Shown: positions 7,635 to 16,169 of the stretch, one piece after another
Position numbering within the stretch: the stretch's first letter is position 1
Layout: every line of letters starts with the position of its first letter
DNA from: Leptolyngbya sp. FACHB-60
Lineage (GTDB): Bacteria > Cyanobacteriota > Cyanobacteriia > Phormidesmidales > Phormidesmidaceae
Direction of reading: 5' to 3'
Assembly: GCF_014695775.1 (NCBI RefSeq)
Contig: NZ_JACJOX010000077.1
Location: forward strand, 17,198 to 81,197
DNA length: 64,000 nt
Notes under the pieces: generated by a model
The model's input: the letters and a program-made list of their open reading frames with translations, nothing else
Databases searched by the model: none
Told to the model about the DNA's origin: nothing
Program-made: the position numbers and the translations under genes

Positions 7635-8027
7635 TTAATAGAACAAATCCTTCTGCTGTGGCTGCTGCTGCTCAGGCTGATAGTGGTCGTCGAGTACCCC
7701 TTCTTCCTCCTCATGCCCTCTTTCGGCACTACCGTCGTACTCATCGAAGCGATGTTCACTGACTCCCTCAGTCCGTAACCGCGCTGCCTGTCGCACAAGA
7801 TCTTCAGCACTCTGTACATAGGCCTCAACAATGTCTATCACCCCCTCCCGCAGCAGATCGACGAGAGCCTCAACTGCGCCAAGTTCCGCCATCCGATCGG
7901 GGACGTTAAGGAGAGAATCATCGACAGAAACCGTAATTGCAAACTGCCGTCTTGATGAGAGGCGTACCTCTTCACTCCGATTCTCTTCAACAAAAACGGT
8001 GATTTTTTGAGTCTTTTTCCGTGGCAT
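7635..8027 (-). CDS. Hypothetical plasmid protein, acidic C-terminus
   Basis: A 130-residue protein with a lysine-rich N-terminus, a central helical part and an acidic, glutamine-rich tail ending QKDLFY. ATG 8027 is chosen because AAGGA lies about nine bases upstream; an ATG at 8036 would overlap that site. It follows the 255-residue gene by 56 bases on the same strand. No domain was recognised. The charge pattern would suit a small DNA-binding or scaffold protein, but this is a guess. Confidence 0.65.
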   Translation of the reverse strand: MPRKKTQKITVFVEENRSEEVRLSSRRQFAITVSVDDSLLNVPDRMAELGAVEALVDLLREGVIDIVEAYVQSAEDLVRQAARLRTEGVSEHRFDEYDGSAERGHEEEEGVLDDHYQPEQQQPQQKDLFY

Positions 8028-8083
8028 GACACACATTCCTTAAGAGATAAAAAGCAAAAACCAGCGTTCACAAAGCGTGAAAA

Positions 8084-8851
8084 TCAATCGAAGGTAGGCG
8101 GCTCATCGCAGTCTCTTCGGACAGCCATATTCAAAAGGTGGTGATCGAGATAGCTCGTGAGAAACGCACCCACATCATCAGTTGCAATACGAAGGCGGTT
8201 AAGCGCCCGAAGATAGCGAGCCCGCTTTACCCGCCGACACCGATCAACAATGAGCCATCTATAGAACCGAGCCAGGTATTGCCGCCTGTGAAGCGGTGGC
8301 AGGAGCTCGATTTCAACCAGATATTTTTTCACCGAGGTAGTGTCGTCGATAAGCACGTACACAGCCTGTTCGACAAAACTCCACGTAAACCCGGTCCGAA
8401 TCCACACAACCCGTAAAAGGCTGCGACGAATGGGAACAATCCGCCGGAGAGCCATAAACGGCGGTTTTGGGAAATGGCTATGGAACACCCACAAGAGAGA
8501 ATCACGCGCATATGCAAACTGGGCATAGGCATCTAACTGATCTCCCTTGCCCTCCGTTACCCGAAGCGCAAGGAGCACCTCACGGGCCGTAGCAATCTGA
8601 TAGGCAATGCCGCTCCGAATCGCCTCCAGATACACCAGAGGTCCCTCGTGGGCTGACTGCTCAACCAAGGCATCAAGCGCTGGGTGCGACGATTCACCCA
8701 TCCACTGAGCGCTATCAAAGTCACTACTGGCGCGAGCATTAGCCTCAATCTCACCATCGACCATCTCCTCAAGGAGCGCGTCTTCACGAAGCCATTCTGG
8801 AGCGTTGTCTTCGTCGTTATCATGCCTCTGCGCGAATCCATTATTAGTCAT
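8084..8851 (-). CDS. Hypothetical plasmid protein (255 aa)
   Basis: Soluble, with an acidic N-terminus (rich in Asp and Glu over the first 40 residues) and a basic C-terminal half (for example DRCRRVKRARYLRAL). ATG 8851 is preceded by GGAGGAGG at ideal spacing and overlaps the stop of the upstream membrane-protein gene (ATGACTAA), so translation is coupled. A longer frame starting at 8884 would bury this site and is not preferred. No family was recognised. The operon 10076-7635 lies downstream of the transfer genes on the same strand and may take part in transfer. Confidence 0.7.
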   Translation of the reverse strand: MTNNGFAQRHDNDEDNAPEWLREDALLEEMVDGEIEANARASSDFDSAQWMGESSHPALDALVEQSAHEGPLVYLEAIRSGIAYQIATAREVLLALRVTEGKGDQLDAYAQFAYARDSLLWVFHSHFPKPPFMALRRIVPIRRSLLRVVWIRTGFTWSFVEQAVYVLIDDTTSVKKYLVEIELLPPLHRRQYLARFYRWLIVDRCRRVKRARYLRALNRLRIATDDVGAFLTSYLDHHLLNMAVRRDCDEPPTFD

Positions 8852-10076
8852 GGAAGCCACCTCCTCCATGCTGCTGTTCATCACGACGGCGAAGTTGTTG
8901 TTGTTCAGCTAAACGCTCTTGGTACTTGAGGGCTGTTTTCGAGCGCCAGCTCACCTTAACCGCAGGGAGCACAGCAAGTGCACAGGTCATTAACACTGAA
9001 GCAAGGCTTGTCACACCACTCAACATCCCGGCGCTCCACAGCATCGCCTGCACCCCGGGTTCGCCATTCTCTATCAACGCGGCAAGCTCGTTTAGTTCCT
9101 CCCGCCGAAACCGCATGCGCCCACTTTTTGGATAAAAGTACGCTTCATACAGGGTTGGCTGCTCAGCCTTGAGGTATGCGACAAAGCTCTCCCCATACTT
9201 CGTCTGAATCGCTACCTTCGCCTCTCCAAGAGCGGCCTCGGCACCTTCCTTCATTGCTTGAGCCTCGCTCCGAAGCCGGCTTGCTTTCGGGCACAAGGGT
9301 AATGCCTCCACTGGAAGGCGATCCCAGTACCCTGGGGTGATGACGGTGTCGTACGGTCCATATGCCTCAAGGTGCGCATTGTGGTATGACGGATCCCCAG
9401 TCCGCTTTTTTTCTTCGAAGCTTTTCACCTTCTCATCACATTGAGCCTGAACCTCTTCGGCATACGACCCCTTAAGCGCTGCCTCATCAAGCTCCACCTG
9501 GTAACCAGACAGCGCTTGCTCAAACGTGATTCGCTCGGCGTACTGATTCTGAATATCCTCGGGGTACTGCATAAGGCCTACCCCAATAGGGCCTGGAATA
9601 CTCCAGCCAAGACTCACTACGGCATAGGAGACTACTGCTATGTTTGCCCAAGCGTTTCTTTCAAACGGCTTCATTGCCGCCTGCTTCTGAAAGATGTTCG
9701 ACACGCCGTAAATTAGGAGCGACAGCACCGCGCCCCGGATAGCGCCGTCTGCGATCGCCACCGCAAAAGGCCAGCCAGTGACGAGGTTAATAATCTGAGC
9801 AAACATCCCAGCGAATGCTGTCAGTGATGCCATACGCTTGGTCATGCTACTTGCAGCAGGTCCGTGGAGATCGGCTCCGTCAAGAATGAGGCATACCTTC
9901 CACCACGGTGCAGTCTCAGGCTTATCAACGTGGGCGGTGCCACGTTGTCGGGCGTGCGCTCCACCAGTTTGTTCGTGACGATCCGCTCTGGGCTCACTCT
10001 CAATCCAAAAGCTTTCTGTTGCAGGCTTACTCACCCTGCCATTATTGCCACTATTCGAATCCTTCTTCTTCGCCAT
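8844..10076 (-). CDS. Large plasmid membrane protein with periplasmic loop
   Basis: The 410-residue product has an N-terminal polar region of about 80 residues, then hydrophobic segments near 85-125 and 140-165. A long, charged, cysteine-containing loop follows (about 165-335, with conserved-looking EEVQAQCDEKVKSFEEKK), then a further hydrophobic pair near 345-375 and a glutamine-rich tail. This topology suits an inner-membrane protein with a large extracytoplasmic loop. No family was recognised. It is first in a three-gene operon (spacing -8, +56). Confidence 0.72.
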   Translation of the reverse strand: MAKKKDSNSGNNGRVSKPATESFWIESEPRADRHEQTGGAHARQRGTAHVDKPETAPWWKVCLILDGADLHGPAASSMTKRMASLTAFAGMFAQIINLVTGWPFAVAIADGAIRGAVLSLLIYGVSNIFQKQAAMKPFERNAWANIAVVSYAVVSLGWSIPGPIGVGLMQYPEDIQNQYAERITFEQALSGYQVELDEAALKGSYAEEVQAQCDEKVKSFEEKKRTGDPSYHNAHLEAYGPYDTVITPGYWDRLPVEALPLCPKASRLRSEAQAMKEGAEAALGEAKVAIQTKYGESFVAYLKAEQPTLYEAYFYPKSGRMRFRREELNELAALIENGEPGVQAMLWSAGMLSGVTSLASVLMTCALAVLPAVKVSWRSKTALKYQERLAEQQQLRRRDEQQHGGGGFHD

Positions 10077-10263
10077 AGATGCTCACCTTTTGGCTACACA
10101 ATCGAACTCGGACGTTTACAACAAGCTTCTGACTACACCAGGTGAGAAAAAGGGGGCCTAAAGTTTCTACAAACGATCGATCCCCCCTCTCAAAAGCCCT
10201 GTGAACAGCAGGACCACCACTACCTGATGACAATTCGAAATCTCTAGATAACTACTCTTTGCT

Positions 10264-10923
10264 CTAGTGATGTTGCTGCCTTGGCCTACAAACATCCTCA
10301 AGGGTCTGTAGATCGATAAATGTATGTGCGACCTGTCTCATTTCACAGGCAGTACGCTCGTGAAATCCCCACACTTCAATGCGCTTACCTTTAGATCGCA
10401 AATGGCGTAACGCAGGGAGGTAATCGATGTCGCCACTCAAAAGAATGCAAGTATCAAACATGTCAGCGTGGATAAGGATGTCAGACAAAAGCTGACAATC
10501 CACGTCGGGGTGCTTCTTGCCATGCTTTGAGGGTCCAGCCAAAGGCTGACCAACCTCGAATCCTTTTGTTATAAGGCTGCGGACAAAGGTATCGTGCCCA
10601 GCATTTCCAACTATTGACGGGGTATAGAAGGCTGACCTTACGACATATTCAGACCGACAATTTATAAGCCCGAGAAGTGCACCATAGTGGATGCAAACAT
10701 CAAACTCATAACTTGCCCCAAGCATGTTTGGGCCATCAATAAAAACCGCAACTCGGTCCTCAGGTTCTAGCTGCTGCGTCATCTCATTTTGTGGAGACAC
10801 AGGCCTAGGAAGGGCAGCTATACGTTTTAACAGCTTTGAAATCCGCAGTTCCTGGCGCAGCGTAACTAATCCAATTGGTACAACTACCACCATTAATTCA
10901 AAGTGGTCTAGGAATTGAAGCAT
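10264..10923 (-). CDS. NYN-domain protein (LabA/DUF88 family)
   Basis: The 219-residue product has a short hydrophobic N-terminus followed by an NYN (PIN-like) nuclease fold. Acidic positions are VAVFIDGPNM (about residue 57), HPDVDCQLLSDIL, and CILLSGDIDYLPAL, matching the three-to-four aspartate site of the family. NYN proteins are putative metal-dependent RNases; LabA in Synechococcus affects circadian output. The fold is clear; the target here is unknown. It is a single-gene unit with divergent neighbours. Confidence 0.88.
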   Translation of the reverse strand: MLQFLDHFELMVVVVPIGLVTLRQELRISKLLKRIAALPRPVSPQNEMTQQLEPEDRVAVFIDGPNMLGASYEFDVCIHYGALLGLINCRSEYVVRSAFYTPSIVGNAGHDTFVRSLITKGFEVGQPLAGPSKHGKKHPDVDCQLLSDILIHADMFDTCILLSGDIDYLPALRHLRSKGKRIEVWGFHERTACEMRQVAHTFIDLQTLEDVCRPRQQHH

Positions 10924-11231
10924 AAACAGCTCTCCGAACGTTGGTGTGCTTGTCTATCTATGACCCTGATTCAACACGTCGAGATTGGCGATACGCCTCA
11001 TACCATCTCGCGTTGGGATTTAGCCTACCAGACACACTTAGTACGGAGGAACTAACCGCTGTTGCTCAAGGAAAAATTACCCCTGCCTCGCAATACCCAT
11101 AGGTAAATTTTCGGTAAAGGCGCTTAAACCTTAGCAATAGCAAATTTTTTCCAATGTTACGTTGGGCTAATTGCCCCCTGTTTTACCCCTATTTAACCCT
11201 TCAAAATTACTTATTCTTAAAAACCCTATCC
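10924..11231. other. Intergenic region between divergent genes
   Basis: About 300 bases between the NYN gene (minus) and the 325-residue gene (plus). It must hold promoters for both, but I could not assign -10/-35 pairs with confidence. No repeat or RNA structure stood out. Confidence 0.3.
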
Positions 11232-12209
11232 ATGACTAACCGATACCGTCTTCCGGAAAAAACGTACATTTCTTTAAGAGATATTTTTGAAGCCAAATTC
11301 TACGAAGACGGTAACCTACAATACAAAGACAAAGTAGAATCGACATGGGAGAATGTCCCTGCTCCGCTTCGACAAGAAGTTGAGCTTCCAGAGAAGCAAA
11401 ACTTTAAAAACTTCCTCAGCTCAAAATCTCTCACATTTTCTAAAAAGACCCTAGAAATTCTTTGTCTCCTCATTATGGAAACATCTTTTGATGTATGGAT
11501 ATCAAACCTTAAAGAAGACGAGAAACCCATCCCTGCATCTGCAACAAAGCAAACTAACACGCCAAACAGCTCATCTGCCGGACTTATAAAAGTTCATAAT
11601 GAGCCAAACCCTATCGAGTTAGTGAAAAAAATTCTCAATAGTGCTACGAACGAGTCGTGGTTTTTTGGCACATCGCTTGAGACATCTCTTAAGGCTAACC
11701 CAGATCTTTTTATCGGTACCCTTGAGAGAGGAGTCACGCTACGCATCCTTTTTTTCAATCCAAGTTCAAAGCGCCGTCAAACACTTGCTGAAGAGCTAGG
11801 TATAAACGTTCGCGATGTAGAGCAAGAATGTGAAAGTACCCTCGCCTCTATCGTCAAGATTATGCAGGAATGGAAAAAAATTGCTAAAGACGATACCCAA
11901 CATTCTCTTATTCGGGTTCGTTTAACCGACAATTTTCCTCGCATGCGTTGCTACATATCGGATCCAAAGTTAGATTCCGCGTTGGGATTCTTTATCCCTT
12001 CGATGAACCGGCTCGTTACCCGGCATCTCCCCGCGCTTGAGTGCAGGAAGACTTCTAAAGGAATGCTCGAGAAATATTTCGGCGGCCTTCATGAGGAGTG
12101 GAAAAATTCAACGACGCTTAAGCGATTCATTAAGAATGACCCCACCGCCGAGGCACACAAGGCCGACCTCAAAGGCTACCGATACGCTGATGCAGACAAC
12201 GCGGATTGA
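11232..12209 (+). CDS. Unrecognised protein, possible phospholipase-D-like fold (325 aa)
   Basis: A soluble protein with a lysine-rich helical N-terminus (residues 1-100), a short linker, and an alpha/beta region around FFGTSLETSL to TLRILFFNPSS, reminiscent of DUF5919-type, PLD-like domains found in regulatory and defence contexts. The similarity is weak and rests on pattern. ATG 11232 is preferred to an in-frame ATG at 11154 because the upstream stretch is AT-rich and has no protein-like character. It faces the sugar-transferase gene convergently and is not part of that operon. Confidence 0.7.
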   Translation: MTNRYRLPEKTYISLRDIFEAKFYEDGNLQYKDKVESTWENVPAPLRQEVELPEKQNFKNFLSSKSLTFSKKTLEILCLLIMETSFDVWISNLKEDEKPIPASATKQTNTPNSSSAGLIKVHNEPNPIELVKKILNSATNESWFFGTSLETSLKANPDLFIGTLERGVTLRILFFNPSSKRRQTLAEELGINVRDVEQECESTLASIVKIMQEWKKIAKDDTQHSLIRVRLTDNFPRMRCYISDPKLDSALGFFIPSMNRLVTRHLPALECRKTSKGMLEKYFGGLHEEWKNSTTLKRFIKNDPTAEAHKADLKGYRYADADNAD

Positions 12210-12295
12210 TACTGCTTATTGCCAACTTTATGAAATTAGGGAAAGCGCATCGCCCTCAAACAGCATTTTTTACGTCACCAATAACGCAGCACGTT

Positions 12296-13750
12296 TTACA
12301 CAACAGGCGTGTCTTCTGGAATGCTGTCAAATAAAAGAACTAGAGTTTTCCAAATAAGCTTCAGATCAAGCAGTAAAGTCCACTGTTCCTGATACTTCAA
12401 GTCTAAAAGGACAACTTCTTCGAAGTTTTTAATTGATGCACGCCCTTCAAGTTGCCATTGACCAGTGATGCCAGGCTTGACATCTAACCTTTTCCATTGA
12501 CGGGGAGTGTAATGTGCTACCTCCTCCAATGTTGGAGGCCGGGGACCGACCAAGCTCATATCCCCCTTTAAAACATTCCACAAAGATGGAAATTCATTTA
12601 AGAATTTGTGACGCAAAAAGCGGCCGACCCTAGTAACTCGTGGATCATTTTCATTCTTGAAAATAAGACCTTGGCCTTCTATTGACACTGAATGCTTTAA
12701 CGCATCAGCGTTAGCAACCATTGTGCGAAGCTTCCAAAGATGGAACGGACGGCCATGTAGACCGCACCGAGTTTGGCGATGAAAAATGGGGCCTGGACTA
12801 TCTATTTTGATGACAATTGCAATAGGTATGAAGATAACGATAAGAAACGAAAGGCCAATCACCGAGCCAATGACATCAAGCGAACGCTTCCATGGATTAT
12901 AGATGGAAGGATGACTAGGATGGTCTGAGGTGTGACTGCTGGACAAACGTACTCCATCAGCCCCCAGATCGCCCGTTCTACCATCTTCCTTAATTGTCTG
13001 CGTCGGCAATAAAGATGTGCCAATCTGGTGTTTAGAGTTATTTGGGGAAGCACCTTGCTGTCCATCCATTTCCATCTCTGTTAGTGATTCTGAAGGAGAA
13101 CTGCTTCTCCAATCTCTATCCAATTGGGTTGGCAAGAAGCTTACATCTAATACTTCCACGTCTGCGATTTCAGTTAATTCCTTCTCGTCAAACAGTGCTT
13201 TCAGCTTAGCTAATCCTTCCGAAGAGCCACCCAAAGTAAGCTTAATGCTACCTTCTTCAATGTCCAAGATAGAGATGGATGTGTCTTCTGCCATGTCTTG
13301 CAAGAGCGCAACGACTGCTTTTAATTTTGCATAATTTACCTTGTCTATGTTTCCGGCAAATGCGAAGGAGAGGCGCTTCACCGTACCCGCTTGAGGCGGT
13401 GCCAGATCATTGATACCAAAATATTCAAGGACTTCGTACAGCTTCCCAAACCCTGGTCCAGTCGGGCCTTCAATCCACGCCAGGAACTCGATTGCGCGAT
13501 TACCCTGTGGTGCAGTGTTGGCTGATACGATACCTGCAGATGGATTCAATGCGAATACCAGTTCTTCAAACTGGCTGGGGGGCAGGCCATTGAGCAAGCG
13601 GGGGAGCCGAAGCCTCTCTTCTGTCGGTAAGTCTGTTTTTTGCGCTAGAGCAACACGCTTTGGTTCCGAAGCTTCAACAACCAAGTCTGATACCAAGGCT
13701 TTCTGGTGTACACCAAAGCTTTCTGTCAGCCATTGGCCAATAGTGGTCAT
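12296..13750 (-). CDS. Adaptor domain + TRADD-N + sugar transferase fusion
   Basis: A 484-residue three-part protein. Residues 41-111 are an effector-associated-type adaptor (ERLRLPRLLNGLPPSQFEEL, then GNR and EGPTGPG), the same type as at the N-terminus of the trypsin gene at 24572. Residues about 125-205 match the TRADD-N domain (FAFAG, TSISILDIEEGSIKL, EGLAKLKALF). After a serine/threonine-rich linker, about 290-484 is a WcaJ-type sugar transferase (PF02397) with one hydrophobic segment, DSPGP, KGDMSLVGPRPP and KPGITGQWQ. The catalytic aspartate-glutamate pair reads NE (N385, codon AAT). ATG 13750 is the last good start; upstream extension to 13948 looks non-coding. TRADD-N joined to a sugar transferase is unusual. 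Confidence 0.85.
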   Translation of the reverse strand: MTTIGQWLTESFGVHQKALVSDLVVEASEPKRVALAQKTDLPTEERLRLPRLLNGLPPSQFEELVFALNPSAGIVSANTAPQGNRAIEFLAWIEGPTGPGFGKLYEVLEYFGINDLAPPQAGTVKRLSFAFAGNIDKVNYAKLKAVVALLQDMAEDTSISILDIEEGSIKLTLGGSSEGLAKLKALFDEKELTEIADVEVLDVSFLPTQLDRDWRSSSPSESLTEMEMDGQQGASPNNSKHQIGTSLLPTQTIKEDGRTGDLGADGVRLSSSHTSDHPSHPSIYNPWKRSLDVIGSVIGLSFLIVIFIPIAIVIKIDSPGPIFHRQTRCGLHGRPFHLWKLRTMVANADALKHSVSIEGQGLIFKNENDPRVTRVGRFLRHKFLNEFPSLWNVLKGDMSLVGPRPPTLEEVAHYTPRQWKRLDVKPGITGQWQLEGRASIKNFEEVVLLDLKYQEQWTLLLDLKLIWKTLVLLFDSIPEDTPVV

Positions 13751-14077
13751 CTTTTTGCCAGCCAGGGCCAATAGCTTGTTGTGGCCGGTTAGTTGCTCTG
13801 TTCCTGTCACTTTCAGCACTAAAGGTGTACAAATTATCGCTATCCTAGCCCATCTACTCCTTACAGCACCTCTGTAGCTACTGGCCAAGGCTGTGGGTCT
13901 GGTATCACAGATGCCAGGAGGGGTGGGCTGGCTTCTCAGGAGAGCCATCTCCAGCAGCTATCAAGACATGGTGATTAAAGAAGCGACACTCACGAATCTA
14001 ACTGCCCAATCACTGTAAAAAAACTTCCGGACGCTCCGCACCTTAAATGGCAAAAAGGCAAGAAGTGTAGAGGGCTA

Positions 14078-15136
14078 TCAAAAAGCTTTGGGAGCCGAGC
14101 AACAAACCCGAAAACTGACGGCGTCGGGGCCAAAGCCGGGCCCAAGATTGAGACGGAAAGCGGAACGGCAAAGCATCAGATTGTCGTTCCAAGCGCCGCC
14201 GCGTATGACTCGCAGGGATGAATCTCCGCCTTTTATCCAAGCACTGCCATCAGCAGGAGCATCCTCGTAGTTTTCGTGCCAGTAGTCTTGACACCACTCG
14301 AAAACATTGCCGTGCATGTCACTCAAGCCAAAGGCATTGGCGATGCCATAGAGATCTACAGAAGTTGTCCCTTCGCGGTAGTCACCATTGGGGCCATCGT
14401 AATTAGCCAGTTTAGTCGTGATGCTCTTACCGAAATAGAAAGGTGTTTTGGTACCGGCTCGACAGGCATACTCCCATTCGGCTTCAGAGGGCAGCCGGTA
14501 TTGGCGGTTAGTGTGCAAAGTGAGCCTGTCGCAAAACTCCACGGCGTCATACCAAGTCACTCCAACAACAGGCTTATTAGGGGCGACAAAGCGATCGGTA
14601 TCATATTCAGTAGTTGGGTTTGTCGCCATCACCTTCTCGTACTGGGCTTGGGTAACGGGATAGCGGCCCATCAAGAATGTCGGCACGGTAACCTCATGCT
14701 GAGGGCCTTCGGCGTCCGTTCGCTCAGGCGCATCGTCAGGAGAACCCATCCTAAAAGTGCCACCTGGTATCAGCACCATGTGGAGCGGCAGGGCATCGGC
14801 AACAACTAGCAGGGGCTCAATAAAACCCTGGCCGGTGCGGGGAGTTCGACGGATGGTCGGTCTAGAATCTAAAAACTTACCCAGAAACGCATCTACTTCC
14901 GGACTCTTAAAATTAGACCAAGAGACGGCCTCAACTAGTTCATTGAGCCTGCCTCGTGCATCAAGGAAATTTATAAGCTCCAAAACGAGTTGATTATCAG
15001 GATTAATTCCTGTTATCTGCTCTAAATTAACATCTAAACTATCCTCAATAAATTGAGCTAAGTGTCTTTGCGATGGAAAAGCGCTTATCAAAGCCTCATG
15101 TAGTAGTTTATAAGACTCTTTTGTGGATAACTCCAT
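14078..15136 (-). CDS. EAD1-FGE (formylglycine-generating-enzyme-like) protein
   Basis: The 352-residue product has an effector-associated domain 1 (EAD1-like) adaptor at residues 1-85, a linker, and an FGE-sulfatase domain (PF03781) from about 112: MVLIPGGTFRMGSP, PVTQAQYEKVMATNP, WYDAVEFCDRL, YRLPSEAEWEYACRAG, DMHGNVFEWCQDYW and a C-terminal RVIRGGAW. The first active-site cysteine of true FGEs (before xxxYC) is absent; only LCRSA remains, so oxidase activity is unlikely. The domain probably binds ligand through its C-type-lectin-like fold. It is divergent in sequence from the two other FGE domains, mainly at the C-terminus. Confidence 0.9.
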   Translation of the reverse strand: MELSTKESYKLLHEALISAFPSQRHLAQFIEDSLDVNLEQITGINPDNQLVLELINFLDARGRLNELVEAVSWSNFKSPEVDAFLGKFLDSRPTIRRTPRTGQGFIEPLLVVADALPLHMVLIPGGTFRMGSPDDAPERTDAEGPQHEVTVPTFLMGRYPVTQAQYEKVMATNPTTEYDTDRFVAPNKPVVGVTWYDAVEFCDRLTLHTNRQYRLPSEAEWEYACRAGTKTPFYFGKSITTKLANYDGPNGDYREGTTSVDLYGIANAFGLSDMHGNVFEWCQDYWHENYEDAPADGSAWIKGGDSSLRVIRGGAWNDNLMLCRSAFRLNLGPGFGPDAVSFRVCCSAPKAF

Positions 15137-15288
15137 AGCAGCTTTCCGAGGCTTTTCTTTGCTTTCTAAATTTTGAATGGGCCAGCTAGATCTTCCGTTG
15201 CCCTACCCGAATAGCTTGCCCAGTTTGATTTTACCTGGTTTAGAGGCGGAACCGGGGGGAAGCAAAGGGCAAGAAGAGTAAATGGCTA

Positions 15289-16125
15289 TTAAGTTTTGGG
15301 GGCCGAACATACAACCCGGAAACCGATAGTATTGCTGACCATGTCAGGCTCGTCGTAGATGCAGACCGCCGACCGGCAAATCTCTGGGTAGGCACTCCAG
15401 TTACCGCCGCGTAGGATTCGGCTCGACGAATTTCCCCCCTCTATCCAGGCACTGGCATCATCAGGAGCCTCATCATAGCCATCGTGCCAGCGGTCTTCAC
15501 ACCACTCCCAGACGTTACCGTGCATGTCGAATAAACCAAAAGCGTTGGCCCCTTCAAAGTGGTTTACAGGGGTTGTTTCTTTGCGGTATCTGCCTTGGGT
15601 AACAGGACTATAGGCTCTAAATCTCTTATCAACACTCTTATAGTTGGCGTAATCGGTAGAGAGGGTCTTACCAAAGTGAAAGGGAGTCGTAGTGCCAGCC
15701 CGGCAGGCGTATTCCCACTCGGCCTCTGAGGGCAGGCGGTATTGGCGGTTAGTGTGCAAAGTAAGCCTGTCGCAAAACTCCACAGCGTCATACCAAGAAA
15801 CCTTCTCAACCGGGCGCAGTTTGCCTTTGAAGAAGGATGGATCGGGCTTTAGCACCTGCTTAACCTTCGGCATATTGGCCACCTCGCGCCACTGAGCCTG
15901 GGTCACCGGATACTTGGCCATAAAGAACTGAGGCACTTTTACCTCATGCTGGGGGCCTTCATCATCCTGTCGTTCTAGCTCACTCTCAGGCGAGCCCATC
16001 AAGAAGGTGCCTGCGGGAATGAGCATCATCCGCAGGGGTAAGATATCTTCGGCGATAATCTGGTCGGAGTATTGGTTCCGCCCTTGACGTTTCTTGATCG
16101 TGAGTTGGGCTGAGGGAGGCTCCAT
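15289..16125 (-). CDS. FGE-domain protein
   Basis: A 278-residue stand-alone FGE-sulfatase domain with MMLIPAGTFLMGSPE, PVTQAQWREVANM, WYDAVEFCDRL, YRLPSEAEWEYACRAG, DMHGNVWEWCEDRW, ILRGGNW and GFRVVCSAPKT. Like its neighbours it keeps only the second catalytic-site cysteine (EICRSA). ATG 16125 is preferred; a GTG at 16191 overlaps the end of the vWA gene by 22 bases and would add 22 residues from that stop region. It is probably co-transcribed with the vWA-FGE gene. Confidence 0.85.
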   Translation of the reverse strand: MEPPSAQLTIKKRQGRNQYSDQIIAEDILPLRMMLIPAGTFLMGSPESELERQDDEGPQHEVKVPQFFMAKYPVTQAQWREVANMPKVKQVLKPDPSFFKGKLRPVEKVSWYDAVEFCDRLTLHTNRQYRLPSEAEWEYACRAGTTTPFHFGKTLSTDYANYKSVDKRFRAYSPVTQGRYRKETTPVNHFEGANAFGLFDMHGNVWEWCEDRWHDGYDEAPDDASAWIEGGNSSSRILRGGNWSAYPEICRSAVCIYDEPDMVSNTIGFRVVCSAPKT

Positions 16126-16169
16126 GTTTTTCTCTATAGAGAGCAAAAGGGCAGGAGGGTAAAGGGCAA

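Noticed and set aside
6838..7638. 266-residue plus-strand frame opposite tnpB
   Set aside because: It is antisense to a clear TnpB-family gene and has no protein-like motif.
12209..12296. Direct operon link between 11232 gene and conflict island
   Set aside because: They converge on opposite strands.
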